DNA from: CAWAPS01 sp963783945 | Lineage (GTDB): Bacteria; Actinomycetota; Acidimicrobiia; Acidimicrobiales; Palsa-688 | Direction: 5' to 3' | DNA: 64,000 nucleotides | NCBI GenBank assembly: GCA_963783945.1 | Contig: CAWAPS010000032.1 | Coordinates: 372,001 to 436,000, forward strand | In this document: in pieces, positions 25,421-34,324 of the stretch | How the letters are laid out: the number at the start of each line of letters is the position of its first letter | Position numbering within the stretch: position 1 is the first letter of the stretch | Notes under the pieces: generated by a model | What the model was told of the DNA's origin: nothing | Databases searched by the model: none | The model's input: the letters and a program-made list of their open reading frames with translations, nothing else | Position numbers and translations under genes: made by a program

Positions 25421-25909
25421 TCAATCCTCGGCGAAGGCGTCGCGGAGCTTGGCTTCCTGGTCGTGCGACAGGTTGCTGCTCACCAATTCGGGGCCGAAGC
25501 CCTTGAACGCCTCCACCACCCGATCCTGCACCGCGCCGTCGGTGAGCGCGAACATTGCGGAGGTCCCAGGTGTGACCTTCTCCCTCACCTGCTTGATGAA
25601 GTCGTCGTCGATGCCGACGTCGGCAAGGGAACCGGCCAGCGCGCCGGCTGCCGCACCGATCGCGATCCCGAGCACCGGTACGAAGAAGATGAGCCCGAAC
25701 AGCAGGCCCCAGAAGCCCCCACCGAGGGCGCCTACCCCTACGGCGCCGTGCATCTGGTGCGTCTTGGGCCGTTTCTTGTCCGGCGGCCAGCTGACCCAGG
25801 CGGCGTCGAGGACCTCGATCAAATCCTGCTTCTCGAGTCCCTTAAGCACGTCGATCGCCTCTTCGGCCTTGTCGGCTCCGTCAAACTTCCACGCAGTCAA
25901 GGTTGCCAC
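25421..25909 (-). CDS. DUF1269 membrane protein
   Basis: 162 residues from GTG at 25909 behind AAGGAGCG. The N-terminal soluble part (KAEEAIDVLKGLEKQDLIEVLDAAW) is followed by a Gly-rich hairpin of two hydrophobic helices at about residues 58-90 (GLLFGLIFFVPVLGIAIGAA) and a C-terminal alpha/beta segment (VTPGTSAMFALT). This is the standard DUF1269 layout; the family is often stress-induced but its role is unknown. Transcribed with the PH-domain gene. Confidence 0.85.
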   Translation of the reverse strand: MATLTAWKFDGADKAEEAIDVLKGLEKQDLIEVLDAAWVSWPPDKKRPKTHQMHGAVGVGALGGGFWGLLFGLIFFVPVLGIAIGAAAGALAGSLADVGIDDDFIKQVREKVTPGTSAMFALTDGAVQDRVVEAFKGFGPELVSSNLSHDQEAKLRDAFAED

Positions 25910-26148
25910 GCTCGCTCCTTGCGGCTGGTCGGGGGCTGTGCGTTGGGTGTCGACCTGGAACAGTAGCCGATGGCCTCGCGCGCCCGAACGAGCTGACCGC
26001 AGCGATGGGCTCTGGCCATCCCCACTCGGGGTCCTCGCCGTGGCGGTTCGGAAAAGGGTGGTCTTGGTGCGACCGCTCTGCTGCCCTGGGCCTGAGGGAT
26101 CGACGTCCGACTGCCGTGCACTAGGTTCGGGCTATTGGCACCCTGTTG

Positions 26149-26517
26149 ATGCGGATCGTCGTCCGCCTAGTGGTTATGGCCGTCATCATCGATCTGGTGG
26201 CGTGGATCGTGCCGGGCATCCACGTCCAGGGAGGCTTCGCCTGGTACCTCTGGCTGGCCCTGATCTTCTCGGTCCTCAACCTGATCCTCGGGCCGCTCAT
26301 CCGGCTGTTGAGCCTGCCGGTCATCGTGCTGACCCTCGGGCTGTTCCTCTTGGTCATAAATGGCGCTCTGCTCGCCCTGACCGCCGCCCTGTCGAGCCAC
26401 CTATCCATCGACAACTTCGGGTCGGCTGTACTCGGCGGGTTCTTGATCTCGGTGTTCAGCTGGCTGTCCGAAATGCTCCTGCCCCCTCGCCTCACACGAA
26501 GGGGCAGGCGGGGATGA
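26149..26517 (+). CDS. Phage-holin-family (superfamily IV) small membrane protein
   Basis: 122 residues made almost entirely of four membrane helices (VVMAVIIDLVAWIVPGIHV, WLALIFSVLNLILGPLIRLL, PVIVLTLGLFLLVINGALLA, VLGGFLISVFSWLSEML). The INxxLGPxIRLLSLPV motif is diagnostic. Despite the name, these proteins are chromosomal in most bacteria and there is no phage context here. ATG at 26149 follows an in-frame TTG at 26146. It converges on the sulP gene. Confidence 0.85.
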   Translation: MRIVVRLVVMAVIIDLVAWIVPGIHVQGGFAWYLWLALIFSVLNLILGPLIRLLSLPVIVLTLGLFLLVINGALLALTAALSSHLSIDNFGSAVLGGFLISVFSWLSEMLLPPRLTRRGRRG

Positions 26518-26528
26518 GTGTCGAGATC

Positions 26529-28301
26529 CTACTGCCCTGATTCCCCCGCGACTTCCGGAGGAGAGAGGCGGCCGGTCACCGCGCTGGCCTCGCCATTGGT
26601 CGCCCACTGCATCGCGCTCGAAACCGTGTGGAAGATGTGTTCCGGCCCCACCTTTTGCAGCAGCCCCGCCACCTCGAGCATATGCCGCGCTGGATCGTGC
26701 AAGTGGGCGATGGCAAAGCGCACCTTGCTGGATACCAGACCGCTAATAAGCTTCTCGAGCTGCTCCGAGCTGGTGATGTCGAGGTCGTCGTTGGCGTCGA
26801 GGTCGAGGATCACGGTATGGACCTGGCCGGCGGAGGACTGCACGGTTTCTTCCACGAAATCCCGGATCGCCTGGGCGTTGGCGTAGAAGAGCGGGGCATC
26901 GGGGCGGACCACTACTACTCCGGGCACCGTCCGCACGTCCGGGTGGCGTCGAGCATCTTCGAATGCACCGGGATGTCCCGGGTCCTCTCCCAGTAGTGAG
27001 ATCTCGGGCCGGCTGGCGCGGTAGATCAATACCACCAGGGAGAACACCACGCCGATGATCAGGGCGGGCAGCACATCCAGGGTGATCACGGCGACGAGGG
27101 TGCCCATACCGAGCCAGAACTCCCGGCGTTTGAGCCGGTAGAAAGTGCGCATCTCAGCGACCTTCATGAGGTGGGACACAGCATGGATGATCAACGCGGC
27201 CAGAACAGCCTCTGGCAGGTCGGTGAACAAAGGCGTGAGGGCGACCACCGTCACCAGGCTGAGGAGCGCGGCCACCAACGGAGATAGCTCCGACCGCGCC
27301 CCGGCGCCGTCGTTGACGGCGCTCTGGGAGAGACTGCCGCCACAGGCTAGCCCGCCGAGAACCGCAGATCCGACGTTGGCCAGGCCGAGCGCGATCATCT
27401 CCTGGTTGGAGTCGAGCTGGTATCCGTACTTGTCGGCGAAGGTCTGGCCGGCTCCGAGTGCCTCGCTGAAGATGACCAGCATCATGCCGAGGGAGCTCGG
27501 AAGGAGCACCCACAGTTCATTGAAGGTCAGGTGGGGCCAGGCCACCGACGGCAGGCCCGTCGGTATCTTGCCGACGGTAGCCACCCCGTGGTCCGAAACA
27601 TTGAGCCCGGCGCCCACGGCGATGCCGATGACGAGCACCACCAGGCCTCCGGGTATTCGCGGGGCTACGCGCTCCAACCCGAACAGCAGGGCCAGGGCCG
27701 GCGCGCCTATCGTCAGCGTGGTCAGGCTGGTTTCGCCGAGGTGGCCGATCAGATGAACCAGCTGATCGACGCTGTCACCGGTCCCCTTTTCGAGTCCGAA
27801 AAGCTTGGGCAGCTGGCTGATCGTCACGAAGATGGCCAGACCGAACACAAAGCCCGCCATGACCGGACGGGAGAGGAAGGATGTGATGAAGCCGAGCCGG
27901 CACACGCCGGCGAGCACAAAGAACAACCCGGTGATCACGACCATCCCGGCGGCCAGGGTGGCAAATTCGCTGGGACTCTTGGGCTGGAGAGCGGTGACCG
28001 CCGAGAAGATGAGGACGGCTGAGGCCGAGGTCGCGGCGACGACGAGGTGCCGGGAAGTGCCAAAGCAGGCGTACAAGGCGAGCGATGCAAGCAAGGTGTA
28101 CAAGCCGGCTTGTGGAGGCAATCCGGCCAGGCTGGCATAGGCGATCATCTCGGGGATAAGAAGGCCCCAGATGGTGAAGCCGGCCACGGCATCTCGCGAT
28201 AACCAGGAGATCTTGTAGTGGGTCAGCCACCCGGTGATCGGTGCCGTCCGGACCAACCACTGAGGGACCCCGTGACGCGCCTCCGGTGCGGCGCCCGTCA
28301 T
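26529..28301 (-). CDS. SulP-family inorganic anion transporter with STAS domain
   Basis: 590 residues. About 14 membrane segments start with ISWLSRDAVAGFTIWGLLIPEMIAYASLAGLPPQAGLY, the SulP signature, and continue to about residue 430. A cytoplasmic STAS domain follows (VVVVRPDAPLFYANAQAIRDF, VILDLDANDDLDITSSEQLEKL), which modulates transport. Substrates in the family include sulfate, bicarbonate and dicarboxylates; the sequence alone does not choose. It converges with the holin-like gene, leaving 11 bases between stops. Confidence 0.92.
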   Translation of the reverse strand: MTGAAPEARHGVPQWLVRTAPITGWLTHYKISWLSRDAVAGFTIWGLLIPEMIAYASLAGLPPQAGLYTLLASLALYACFGTSRHLVVAATSASAVLIFSAVTALQPKSPSEFATLAAGMVVITGLFFVLAGVCRLGFITSFLSRPVMAGFVFGLAIFVTISQLPKLFGLEKGTGDSVDQLVHLIGHLGETSLTTLTIGAPALALLFGLERVAPRIPGGLVVLVIGIAVGAGLNVSDHGVATVGKIPTGLPSVAWPHLTFNELWVLLPSSLGMMLVIFSEALGAGQTFADKYGYQLDSNQEMIALGLANVGSAVLGGLACGGSLSQSAVNDGAGARSELSPLVAALLSLVTVVALTPLFTDLPEAVLAALIIHAVSHLMKVAEMRTFYRLKRREFWLGMGTLVAVITLDVLPALIIGVVFSLVVLIYRASRPEISLLGEDPGHPGAFEDARRHPDVRTVPGVVVVRPDAPLFYANAQAIRDFVEETVQSSAGQVHTVILDLDANDDLDITSSEQLEKLISGLVSSKVRFAIAHLHDPARHMLEVAGLLQKVGPEHIFHTVSSAMQWATNGEASAVTGRLSPPEVAGESGQ

Positions 28302-28363
28302 CGCAGCCGACCCGACAGGACTAGCAGCGGGTATGTGGGTATTTTCCTCACAGCTTTCCTTCG

Positions 28364-28822
28364 TCAGCCCGCGCCGTGCTTGGCGAGGAGGAACTCCAGT
28401 GCTTTGTCTTGAGCGAGAAGGTGCTCCTGCAGCTTGACCACCTCGTGGATGACGGCGTCGGCGTCGGTATAGGTCGCCTCGGCCCGCTTGTCAGCGGCAA
28501 CGGTCAACACGTTCTGTCCGACGATGATCACGGAAAGGAGGACCAGCTGAAGGAAGGTCTGGGAGACCCAGGACACCAGAACCACCGAGCTGTGCGATCG
28601 GATAGCCGATGGCAGGCTCACGAACGCGAGGGCCGCAAATGCGTAAGCACACCACATGGTGCCCACGACACTGGTGACCTTGACCGCGATGTCGGCGTTG
28701 AAGCGAGCCACCGGGTTCCCCCTCGGCAGCTGTTCGCTCGCCCGCACCGGCCCAGCTACGTGATCCAGTTTCTCCTTTGTGCGCTCGTGCGGGTCGTAGC
28801 GGTAGATCGAAGTCTCGGCCAT
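28364..28822 (-). CDS. DUF1003-like two-helix membrane protein
   Basis: 152 residues from ATG at 28822, chosen because AGGAGGG lies just upstream; the frame is open to 28900. Residues 40-65 (FNADIAVKVTSVVGTMWCAYAFAALAF) and 80-105 (SWVSQTFLQLVLLSVIIVGQNVL) form two membrane helices, followed by a soluble helix ending LEFLLAKHGAG. The layout resembles DUF1003 and low-affinity iron permease proteins; I cannot separate the two. It is 62 bases upstream of sulP on the same strand. The region 28823-29053 holds only its promoter and the end of the next gene. Confidence 0.7.
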   Translation of the reverse strand: MAETSIYRYDPHERTKEKLDHVAGPVRASEQLPRGNPVARFNADIAVKVTSVVGTMWCAYAFAALAFVSLPSAIRSHSSVVLVSWVSQTFLQLVLLSVIIVGQNVLTVAADKRAEATYTDADAVIHEVVKLQEHLLAQDKALEFLLAKHGAG

Positions 28823-29053
28823 GGAACCCTCCTGAACATCCAACTCTGCTCGTGAGCCAGGTTCGCGGACCGCTGGCGCCGGCGTTCGCGGTCGGAACAT
28901 GTAGCAGGTCGAAGCAAACGGATAGAGGCGGCGCCGGCGACACTTTCCCGTTGCAAGTCTTGCAGGTCGGGAGTGGTCGGCGGCACGATCGCCGTGGCCG
29001 GCGCGTCCGCCAGAGGGCGGCCGGCTAGCCGGGATGGACCATGCCGGATGTGC

Positions 29054-29881
29054 TCAACCGCGACCGAGCCGTTCGAAGTTCGGTGGCCTCTTCTCGAGGA
29101 AGGAGTTGACGCCCTCCTTGAAGTCGGAGCGGGCAAAGCTCTGGGCCATGAGCTTGCGGGCGTCCCGTTCGGACGGGCCCAGATTCCGCATGAGCTGCTC
29201 GTACACCTGCCGCTTCATTATCGCCATGGAGGTCGGTGAGCAACGGACGGCGAGCTGCTGCACGTATCGTACGCTGTGCCCGACGACGTCGTCGGCCGGC
29301 AGGGCGGCGTTGACCAGCCCCATCGACGCCGCGTCTGCTCCCGTCACCCGCCGAGAGGAGAAGAGCAGATCGAGAGCTGCGCCGGTGCCGACCAGCCGGG
29401 GGAGAAACCAGCTGATACCAAACTCGCCTATCAGCCCACGCTCAGAGAACGACGTGAGCAAAGGGGCGTCGGCAGCCATGAACCGGAGGTCGCAGCACAG
29501 CGCGATCGAGACGGCTGCCCCGGCGATCACTCCGTTTATGGCTGCGATAACTGGTTTCCTGACCGCCAGCAGGTAGGTGCACACCCCGTCGAAGTCGTCC
29601 GGTACCGGCTCGGTCGGCACGACCTCGAGTTCGCCGAAATCGCGCTCGAGCTGTCCTCCGTCCCGAAGAACACTCAGTTGCTTCATGTCGGCGCCGGCAC
29701 AGAAGGCCCTCCCTGCTCCAGTAATGATTATCCCGACGACGGCGGGATCGGCCTCCGCCCCGGCGACGGCGTGACGCACCTCGGCGGCCATCCTTCGCGT
29801 CCACGCGTTTAGGGCAGCCGGACGGTTCAGGGTGATTGTTGCCACCGGGTCGTCAACCGAGTACAGGATTTCCTGGTACAT
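29054..29881 (-). CDS. Enoyl-CoA hydratase/isomerase family protein
   Basis: 275 residues from ATG at 29881, preceded by AAGGAG. Crotonase-fold markers are ITLNRPAALNAWTRRM, the oxyanion-hole loop GAGRAFCAGADMKQL (about residues 55-70) and INGVIAGAAVSIALCCDLRFMA. ERGLIGEFGISWFLPRLVG holds the active-site loop; the usual catalytic glutamates are not clearly both in place, so hydratase versus isomerase activity is open. It lies downstream of the epoxide hydrolase on the same strand. Confidence 0.87.
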   Translation of the reverse strand: MYQEILYSVDDPVATITLNRPAALNAWTRRMAAEVRHAVAGAEADPAVVGIIITGAGRAFCAGADMKQLSVLRDGGQLERDFGELEVVPTEPVPDDFDGVCTYLLAVRKPVIAAINGVIAGAAVSIALCCDLRFMAADAPLLTSFSERGLIGEFGISWFLPRLVGTGAALDLLFSSRRVTGADAASMGLVNAALPADDVVGHSVRYVQQLAVRCSPTSMAIMKRQVYEQLMRNLGPSERDARKLMAQSFARSDFKEGVNSFLEKRPPNFERLGRG

Positions 29882-29918
29882 GCTGCTCCTTGCCGTTATC
29901 GATGACGCCTGAAGACTG

Positions 29919-31070
29919 TCACGTCCGCACCAGCCGAAAGAACTCCCGGAGTTCCGCCACGAACAGGTCCGGCTGCTCAAAAGCAGCGAAGTGTCCGCCC
30001 CGGTCGACCTCGTGCCAGTACCGCAAGTCCGAGTACACGCGATCCGCCCAACGTCTCGGGGTGCGAATGATCTCTTTGGGAAAGACCGACACCCCGGCTG
30101 GGACCTCTACCTGCTGCTGTCGGGATCTGGAGCGGGCCATGCTCTCCCAGTAGAGCCGACCCGAGGACGCCGCCGTCCCGGGCACCCAGTAGAGCATGAC
30201 GTTGTCGAGGAGGCGGTCGGCGCCGAAGGCGGCGACCGGGTCGCCGTCGCAGTCGGCCCAGGATCGAAATTTCTCCAGAACCCATCCACACTGTCCTGCA
30301 GGTGAGTCGGTGAGGCCATAACCAAGGGTTTGAGGCCTGGTGCCCTGCTGCCGGGAATAGCCCGACTCGGAGTCCCAATAGTGGGCCTGGAGAGCGAGGG
30401 CGGCCGCCTCCTCCTCATCGAACTCGGTTTGGCCGGGCTCGGGCCCGGCCACCACCATGTTCACGTGGATGCCCGCCACACGCTCGGGATGCTGGATACC
30501 CAGACACGTGGTGATCCCGGCACCCCAGTCACCTCCCTGGGCGGCGAAGCGTTCATAGCCGAGGCGCGCCATCAGGGTGGCCCAGGCATCCGCGATCCTC
30601 TCCACCCCCCAGCCCGGACTGCTCGGCTTGTCGCTCCAGCCATAACCCGGTAACGATGGGGCCACGACGTGAAAGGCGTCGCGCGCCTCGCCACCATGAG
30701 CCGCCGGGTCGGTGAGCGGACCGATGACCTCCATGAACTCGACTATGGAGCCAGGCCAGCCGTGGGTGAGGACAAGGGGCAGAGCTCCGGGCTCGCCCGA
30801 GCGAGCGTGGATGAAATGGAAGCCGAGACCGTCGACCACCGTCCGGTGCTGGGCGAAGCGGTTGAGCAGGGACTGGCGGGCCGCCCAGTCGTAGCTCTCC
30901 TCCCAGTAGCGGCAGAGCGATTGGAGATACCCGAGCGGTACGCCCTGGCTCCAGTCCGTGACCGTGGCCGGGTCCGGCCACCGGGTGTCTCTCAGCCGCT
31001 GTCTCAGTTCCAGGATGTCGGCGGCGGGAACATCGACGACAAACGGCGTGATCTCGTCTGAGCCGGTCAA
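29919..31070 (-). CDS. Epoxide hydrolase, EHN/alpha-beta-hydrolase type
   Basis: 383 residues. TTG at 31070 is preferred because AAAGGGGAG precedes it and the EHN domain starts at EITPFVVDVPAADILELRQRLRDTRW; ATG at 31124 lacks a ribosome-binding site, and the frame is open to 31724. The alpha/beta-hydrolase core has the oxyanion motif HGWPGS (103-108), nucleophile Asp181 in GGDWGAG, and the catalytic His in GGHFAAFEQP near the end. It opens epoxides to diols, probably in degradation or detoxification, and shares a strand with the enoyl-CoA hydratase 37 bases downstream. Confidence 0.9.
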   Translation of the reverse strand: MTGSDEITPFVVDVPAADILELRQRLRDTRWPDPATVTDWSQGVPLGYLQSLCRYWEESYDWAARQSLLNRFAQHRTVVDGLGFHFIHARSGEPGALPLVLTHGWPGSIVEFMEVIGPLTDPAAHGGEARDAFHVVAPSLPGYGWSDKPSSPGWGVERIADAWATLMARLGYERFAAQGGDWGAGITTCLGIQHPERVAGIHVNMVVAGPEPGQTEFDEEEAAALALQAHYWDSESGYSRQQGTRPQTLGYGLTDSPAGQCGWVLEKFRSWADCDGDPVAAFGADRLLDNVMLYWVPGTAASSGRLYWESMARSRSRQQQVEVPAGVSVFPKEIIRTPRRWADRVYSDLRYWHEVDRGGHFAAFEQPDLFVAELREFFRLVRT

Positions 31071-31311
31071 CCTGCTCCCCTTTCTCCCGTTCTGCCGGTC
31101 AGATTGCTCATTCCCCGGCGCCATCGACCAAGTTGAGCACCTTCGACTGCCCGCCAACAAAAGCTCACTGGACAGTTGCACCTGAGCCCCGGGCCTGCCT
31201 CCCGGGTGGGGACATTCCCGGTTCAGCTGCGTGAATAATGGGTAGGTGCCATTGTGTGGAACACGTAGACCGACACCCGTGTGGGGATCGCTCGCCACGG
31301 GAGACGGCACG

Positions 31312-31947
31312 GTGACTCCTACCGAGTCTGGTGTGCCGGGTAGGGCGTCGGGTGTGCCGCCCGACCCACCGACCGAAGCGGCACCGGAATTCACACCGGA
31401 GATCCTGCCGGGACCGGCTACCTTCCCGGCTGCCGGGACGGCGCCGCCACCGCAGCCTCCACCGGCAAGCGGGCCGGGCCCGGGACCCGGGGTTATGCCC
31501 ATCCCTCCGCCCGGGACTGAAGCAGCGCCGGGCAGCCCTCCGGGCGTAGCGCCCGAGTCGGAACGGGCGGCCGTCCCTGGGCCCGCCATGGCGCCGGTCG
31601 CGCCAGAGCTGAAGGTTCGGCACACCCGGGTCAGCGCCACGTGGACGGCAGCGGTATGCGCCGCGGTGCTGGCCATCTTGCTCATCGTTTTCATACTCGA
31701 GAACGGTAAGACCGTTGAAATCACCTACTTCGGAGCCTCCGGACATCTGCCTCTCGGCGTTGCCCTCCTCGTGGCCGCAGTGGCCGGAGCCTTGTTGGTG
31801 GGGATCATCGGCATTGCTCGCTTGACCCAGCTCCGTTTGGTAGCCCGCCGACATCGCCGCAGGCACGCCCAAGCCGCTGGCTCACCGGCCGGTCCGGCGG
31901 ACACGAGTGTGGGCCAGCCGGCCTCGCCAGACCTGCCTTCGAGCTAG
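31312..31947 (+). CDS. LapA-domain (DUF1049) membrane protein with proline-rich N-terminus
   Basis: About 211 residues from GTG at 31312 behind GGGAGA. Residues 1-100 are almost pure Pro/Gly/Ala/Glu. The LapA core follows: RVSATWTAAVCAAVLAILLIVFILENG, then VEITYFGASGHLPLGVALLVAAVAGALLVGIIG, giving two membrane helices, and a basic cytoplasmic tail (RRHRRRHAQ). The E. coli LapA protein works in lipopolysaccharide assembly; in Gram-positives the role is unknown. The upstream 240 bases (31071-31311) hold only the divergent promoters. Confidence 0.8.
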   Translation: MTPTESGVPGRASGVPPDPPTEAAPEFTPEILPGPATFPAAGTAPPPQPPPASGPGPGPGVMPIPPPGTEAAPGSPPGVAPESERAAVPGPAMAPVAPELKVRHTRVSATWTAAVCAAVLAILLIVFILENGKTVEITYFGASGHLPLGVALLVAAVAGALLVGIIGIARLTQLRLVARRHRRRHAQAAGSPAGPADTSVGQPASPDLPSS

Positions 31948-32041
31948 CCGAGCCCGCAACTGTGCATCCTGACCGAGGCCTTTTCCTCCGGCGACGTGGC
32001 GGCGAGCTGACCTGAAAAAGCTGATCATAACTCTGGCCATC

Positions 32042-32614
32042 GTGGTGGTCGTGCTCGTGGTCGCCGTCATCGTCGGTGACCAGATCGCTTTGGCCCGTAC
32101 CCGGTCCACCATCGAGTCCCGCATCGAGCAGCGCGTACCGGGCTCCCACGCCACCGTCACCATCTCCTCATCGCCGTACCTGGTCCGCTTGGCGCTGTCG
32201 GGGACCGTCAAGGAGATCCACGCCCACGTCACCAACGTCCAACAGGGAAGGTTGACTCTCGACACCGTCGATGTCACGGTGCACGACCTGAAGGTCAGCC
32301 GATCGTCGCTGTTGGACGGTTCGGTTCACCTGGAGGGGTTGTCGAGCGCCACGATCACGGCGTCCACGAGCGTCGCCGGGGTGTTAGGGGAGGCCGGTTA
32401 CGCCGCCGCGGCCGGTATCGGGGGGTTGGCGTCGGGCCTCAACGGGAAGATCTCGGCCGGGCCGAGCCAGGTGACCATCACCTTCGGCCCCCTCTCGTTC
32501 ACCCTTCCTTACAGCGCAATCGTCCCTTGCGTGGGGTCCGCCCGCGTGAGCGGAGGCAACGTGGTGTTCAGCTGCACCACCAAGACGCTCCCGCCAGCGT
32601 TGCAGTCGGGCTGA
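32042..32614 (+). CDS. DUF2993 (LmeA-like) secreted or membrane-anchored protein
   Basis: 190 residues from GTG at 32042. A hydrophobic N-terminal anchor (VVVLVVAVIVGDQIALA) precedes the DUF2993 domain (TRSTIESRIEQRVPGSHATVTISSSPYL, VHDLKVSRSSLLDG), with a C-terminal cysteine pair (PCVGSA, VFSCTT). Mycobacterial LmeA is a periplasmic protein in mannan maturation. The same frame encodes LKKLIITLAI just upstream, which would complete the signal anchor, but that stretch has no ATG/GTG/TTG before a TGA at 31970, so a CTG start at 32012 or an indel is possible. Confidence 0.78.
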   Translation: MVVVLVVAVIVGDQIALARTRSTIESRIEQRVPGSHATVTISSSPYLVRLALSGTVKEIHAHVTNVQQGRLTLDTVDVTVHDLKVSRSSLLDGSVHLEGLSSATITASTSVAGVLGEAGYAAAAGIGGLASGLNGKISAGPSQVTITFGPLSFTLPYSAIVPCVGSARVSGGNVVFSCTTKTLPPALQSG

Positions 32615-32674
32615 CCGGCGGCAACCGGAGGACGGACCAAGCGTCCGATCAGAGCCCGGGGATAGCCTCAGCCC

Positions 32675-34273
32675 GTGCCCCATACTGCTCCAGACCTCGA
32701 CGCCGCCGCCGACGCTCTGGCCACCGCCCGGTCGGTTATCGACTCCTGCGCCCGCCACCTGTCGGCCCAGGGGGCCGGGGCCATAGATGCCAATCAGGCC
32801 GTCGCCTATGACCTGGCCCATTCCGCCGCTGCCCTCGAGACGGCTCGCTCCGCCCTCGAGTACGGATCCCGGGGATCGGTGGAAGCCGGGCTGGGGGCGG
32901 CATTCGCTGCGGACGCAGTGTGGGATGTGGGTACCCGGTTACTTGGACGCGAATCGTCCTGGGGGGTTGGCGGCGATGCGTTGGCCGGCGCCCGGGCGTT
33001 CGTCGAGACCCACCGGGATCCGGCCTGGCTCGCCGACCTGGCCGTCGACCCGGGACCCCGGCATCTCGACGCTGACTTCGACATGGTGGCCACGACCTTC
33101 CGGCGCTTCGCCGAGGACAAGATCGCACCCGTGGCCGAAGAGATTCACCGGGGCAACAGCGATATCCCCGAGGACATCATTGCCGGGCTGGGCGAACTCG
33201 GGGCGTTTGGACTGTCCATACCCGAGGAGTACGGTGGTTTCGCCACGGGTGGCGAGCACGACTACCTCGGGATGGTGGTCGCGACCGAGGAACTGTCCCG
33301 GGCTTCACTCGGCGCCGGAGGATCGCTCATAACCCGGCCGGAGATCCTGGCCCGCGCCCTCATGCGCGGAGGGAGCGAGGCACAGAAGCGCCAGTGGCTG
33401 CCGAAGCTGGCAAGCGGGGAGATTATGGCCGGCGTGGCGGTCACCGAGCCGGACTTCGGGTCCGACGTGGCCGGCGTCATCGTCAGTGCCACTGTCGCTC
33501 CGGACGGCACCTGGGAGATCAGCGGCACCAAGACCTGGTCGACTTTCGCCGCCCGCGCCGATGTGCTCATGGTGCTGGCCCGCACCGACCCCGACCGCAG
33601 CCGGGCCCACCGGGGTCTGTCGGTCTTCGTGGTGCCGAAGGACAGAGCAGACGGCAGCGGGTTCGTGCTGCACCAGCCAGGCGGCGGACGGCTCGAAGGC
33701 CGGCCTATCGACACCATCGGCTACCGGGGGATGCATTCCTACGAGCTGTCGTTCGACCGGTGGAGGGTGCCCGCCGACCACGTGATCGGGGAAGAATCCG
33801 GCATCGGGCAGGGCTTCTACTACCAGATGGAAGGGTTCGAGAACGGCCGGCTGCAGACCGCCGCTCGCGCCGTCGGGGTCATGCAGGCCGCGTATGAAGC
33901 CGCCTGTGCCTACGCCACGGAACGAGTGGTGTTCGGGCGGCCGATCGCCGGCTACCAGCTGACGCAGGTGAAACTGGCGCGGATGGCGGCCATCATCCAG
34001 GCTTCGAGACAGCACATGTACGCCGTGGCCCGGCTCATGGCCCGGGGGGAGGGCGCCCTGGAGGCGTCCATGATCAAGGCGTACGTCTGTCGGGCCGCTG
34101 AGTGGGTGGCGCGAGAAGCCATGCAGATCCACGGGGGAATGGGATACGCCGAGGAATACCCGGTGAGCCGGTTGTTTGTGGACGCCCGGGTCCTGTCGAT
34201 CTTCGAAGGCGCCGACGAGACGCTTGCCCTCAAAGTGGTGGCCAGGCGACTGGTGGAAACCGCGGCCGGTTGA
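32675..34273 (+). CDS. mcd: Acyl-CoA dehydrogenase with N-terminal extension, probable methylsuccinyl-CoA dehydrogenase
   Basis: 532 residues from GTG. About 125 helical residues precede a full flavin-dependent acyl-CoA dehydrogenase: GLSIPEEYGGFATGG, AGVAVTEPDFGSDVAG, ISGTKTWSTFAARADV, AMQIHGGMGYAEEYPVSRLFVDARVLSIFEGADETLAL. This length and the N-terminal extension fit (2S)-methylsuccinyl-CoA dehydrogenase of the ethylmalonyl-CoA pathway, which oxidises methylsuccinyl-CoA to mesaconyl-CoA. Partner genes (ccr, ecm, mch) are not in the window, so a different branched acyl-CoA substrate remains possible. The name is tentative; the family is certain. Confidence 0.8.
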   Translation: MPHTAPDLDAAADALATARSVIDSCARHLSAQGAGAIDANQAVAYDLAHSAAALETARSALEYGSRGSVEAGLGAAFAADAVWDVGTRLLGRESSWGVGGDALAGARAFVETHRDPAWLADLAVDPGPRHLDADFDMVATTFRRFAEDKIAPVAEEIHRGNSDIPEDIIAGLGELGAFGLSIPEEYGGFATGGEHDYLGMVVATEELSRASLGAGGSLITRPEILARALMRGGSEAQKRQWLPKLASGEIMAGVAVTEPDFGSDVAGVIVSATVAPDGTWEISGTKTWSTFAARADVLMVLARTDPDRSRAHRGLSVFVVPKDRADGSGFVLHQPGGGRLEGRPIDTIGYRGMHSYELSFDRWRVPADHVIGEESGIGQGFYYQMEGFENGRLQTAARAVGVMQAAYEAACAYATERVVFGRPIAGYQLTQVKLARMAAIIQASRQHMYAVARLMARGEGALEASMIKAYVCRAAEWVAREAMQIHGGMGYAEEYPVSRLFVDARVLSIFEGADETLALKVVARRLVETAAG

Positions 34274-34324
34274 GGGGTAGCCGGGCCGCGGCTGACCTCG
34301 GCCCGGCTTCCCGCTTCGCCCGGT

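Noticed and set aside
26149..26517. Prophage remnant signalled by a holin-like gene
   Set aside because: This holin superfamily is commonly chromosomal, and there are no other phage genes in the window.
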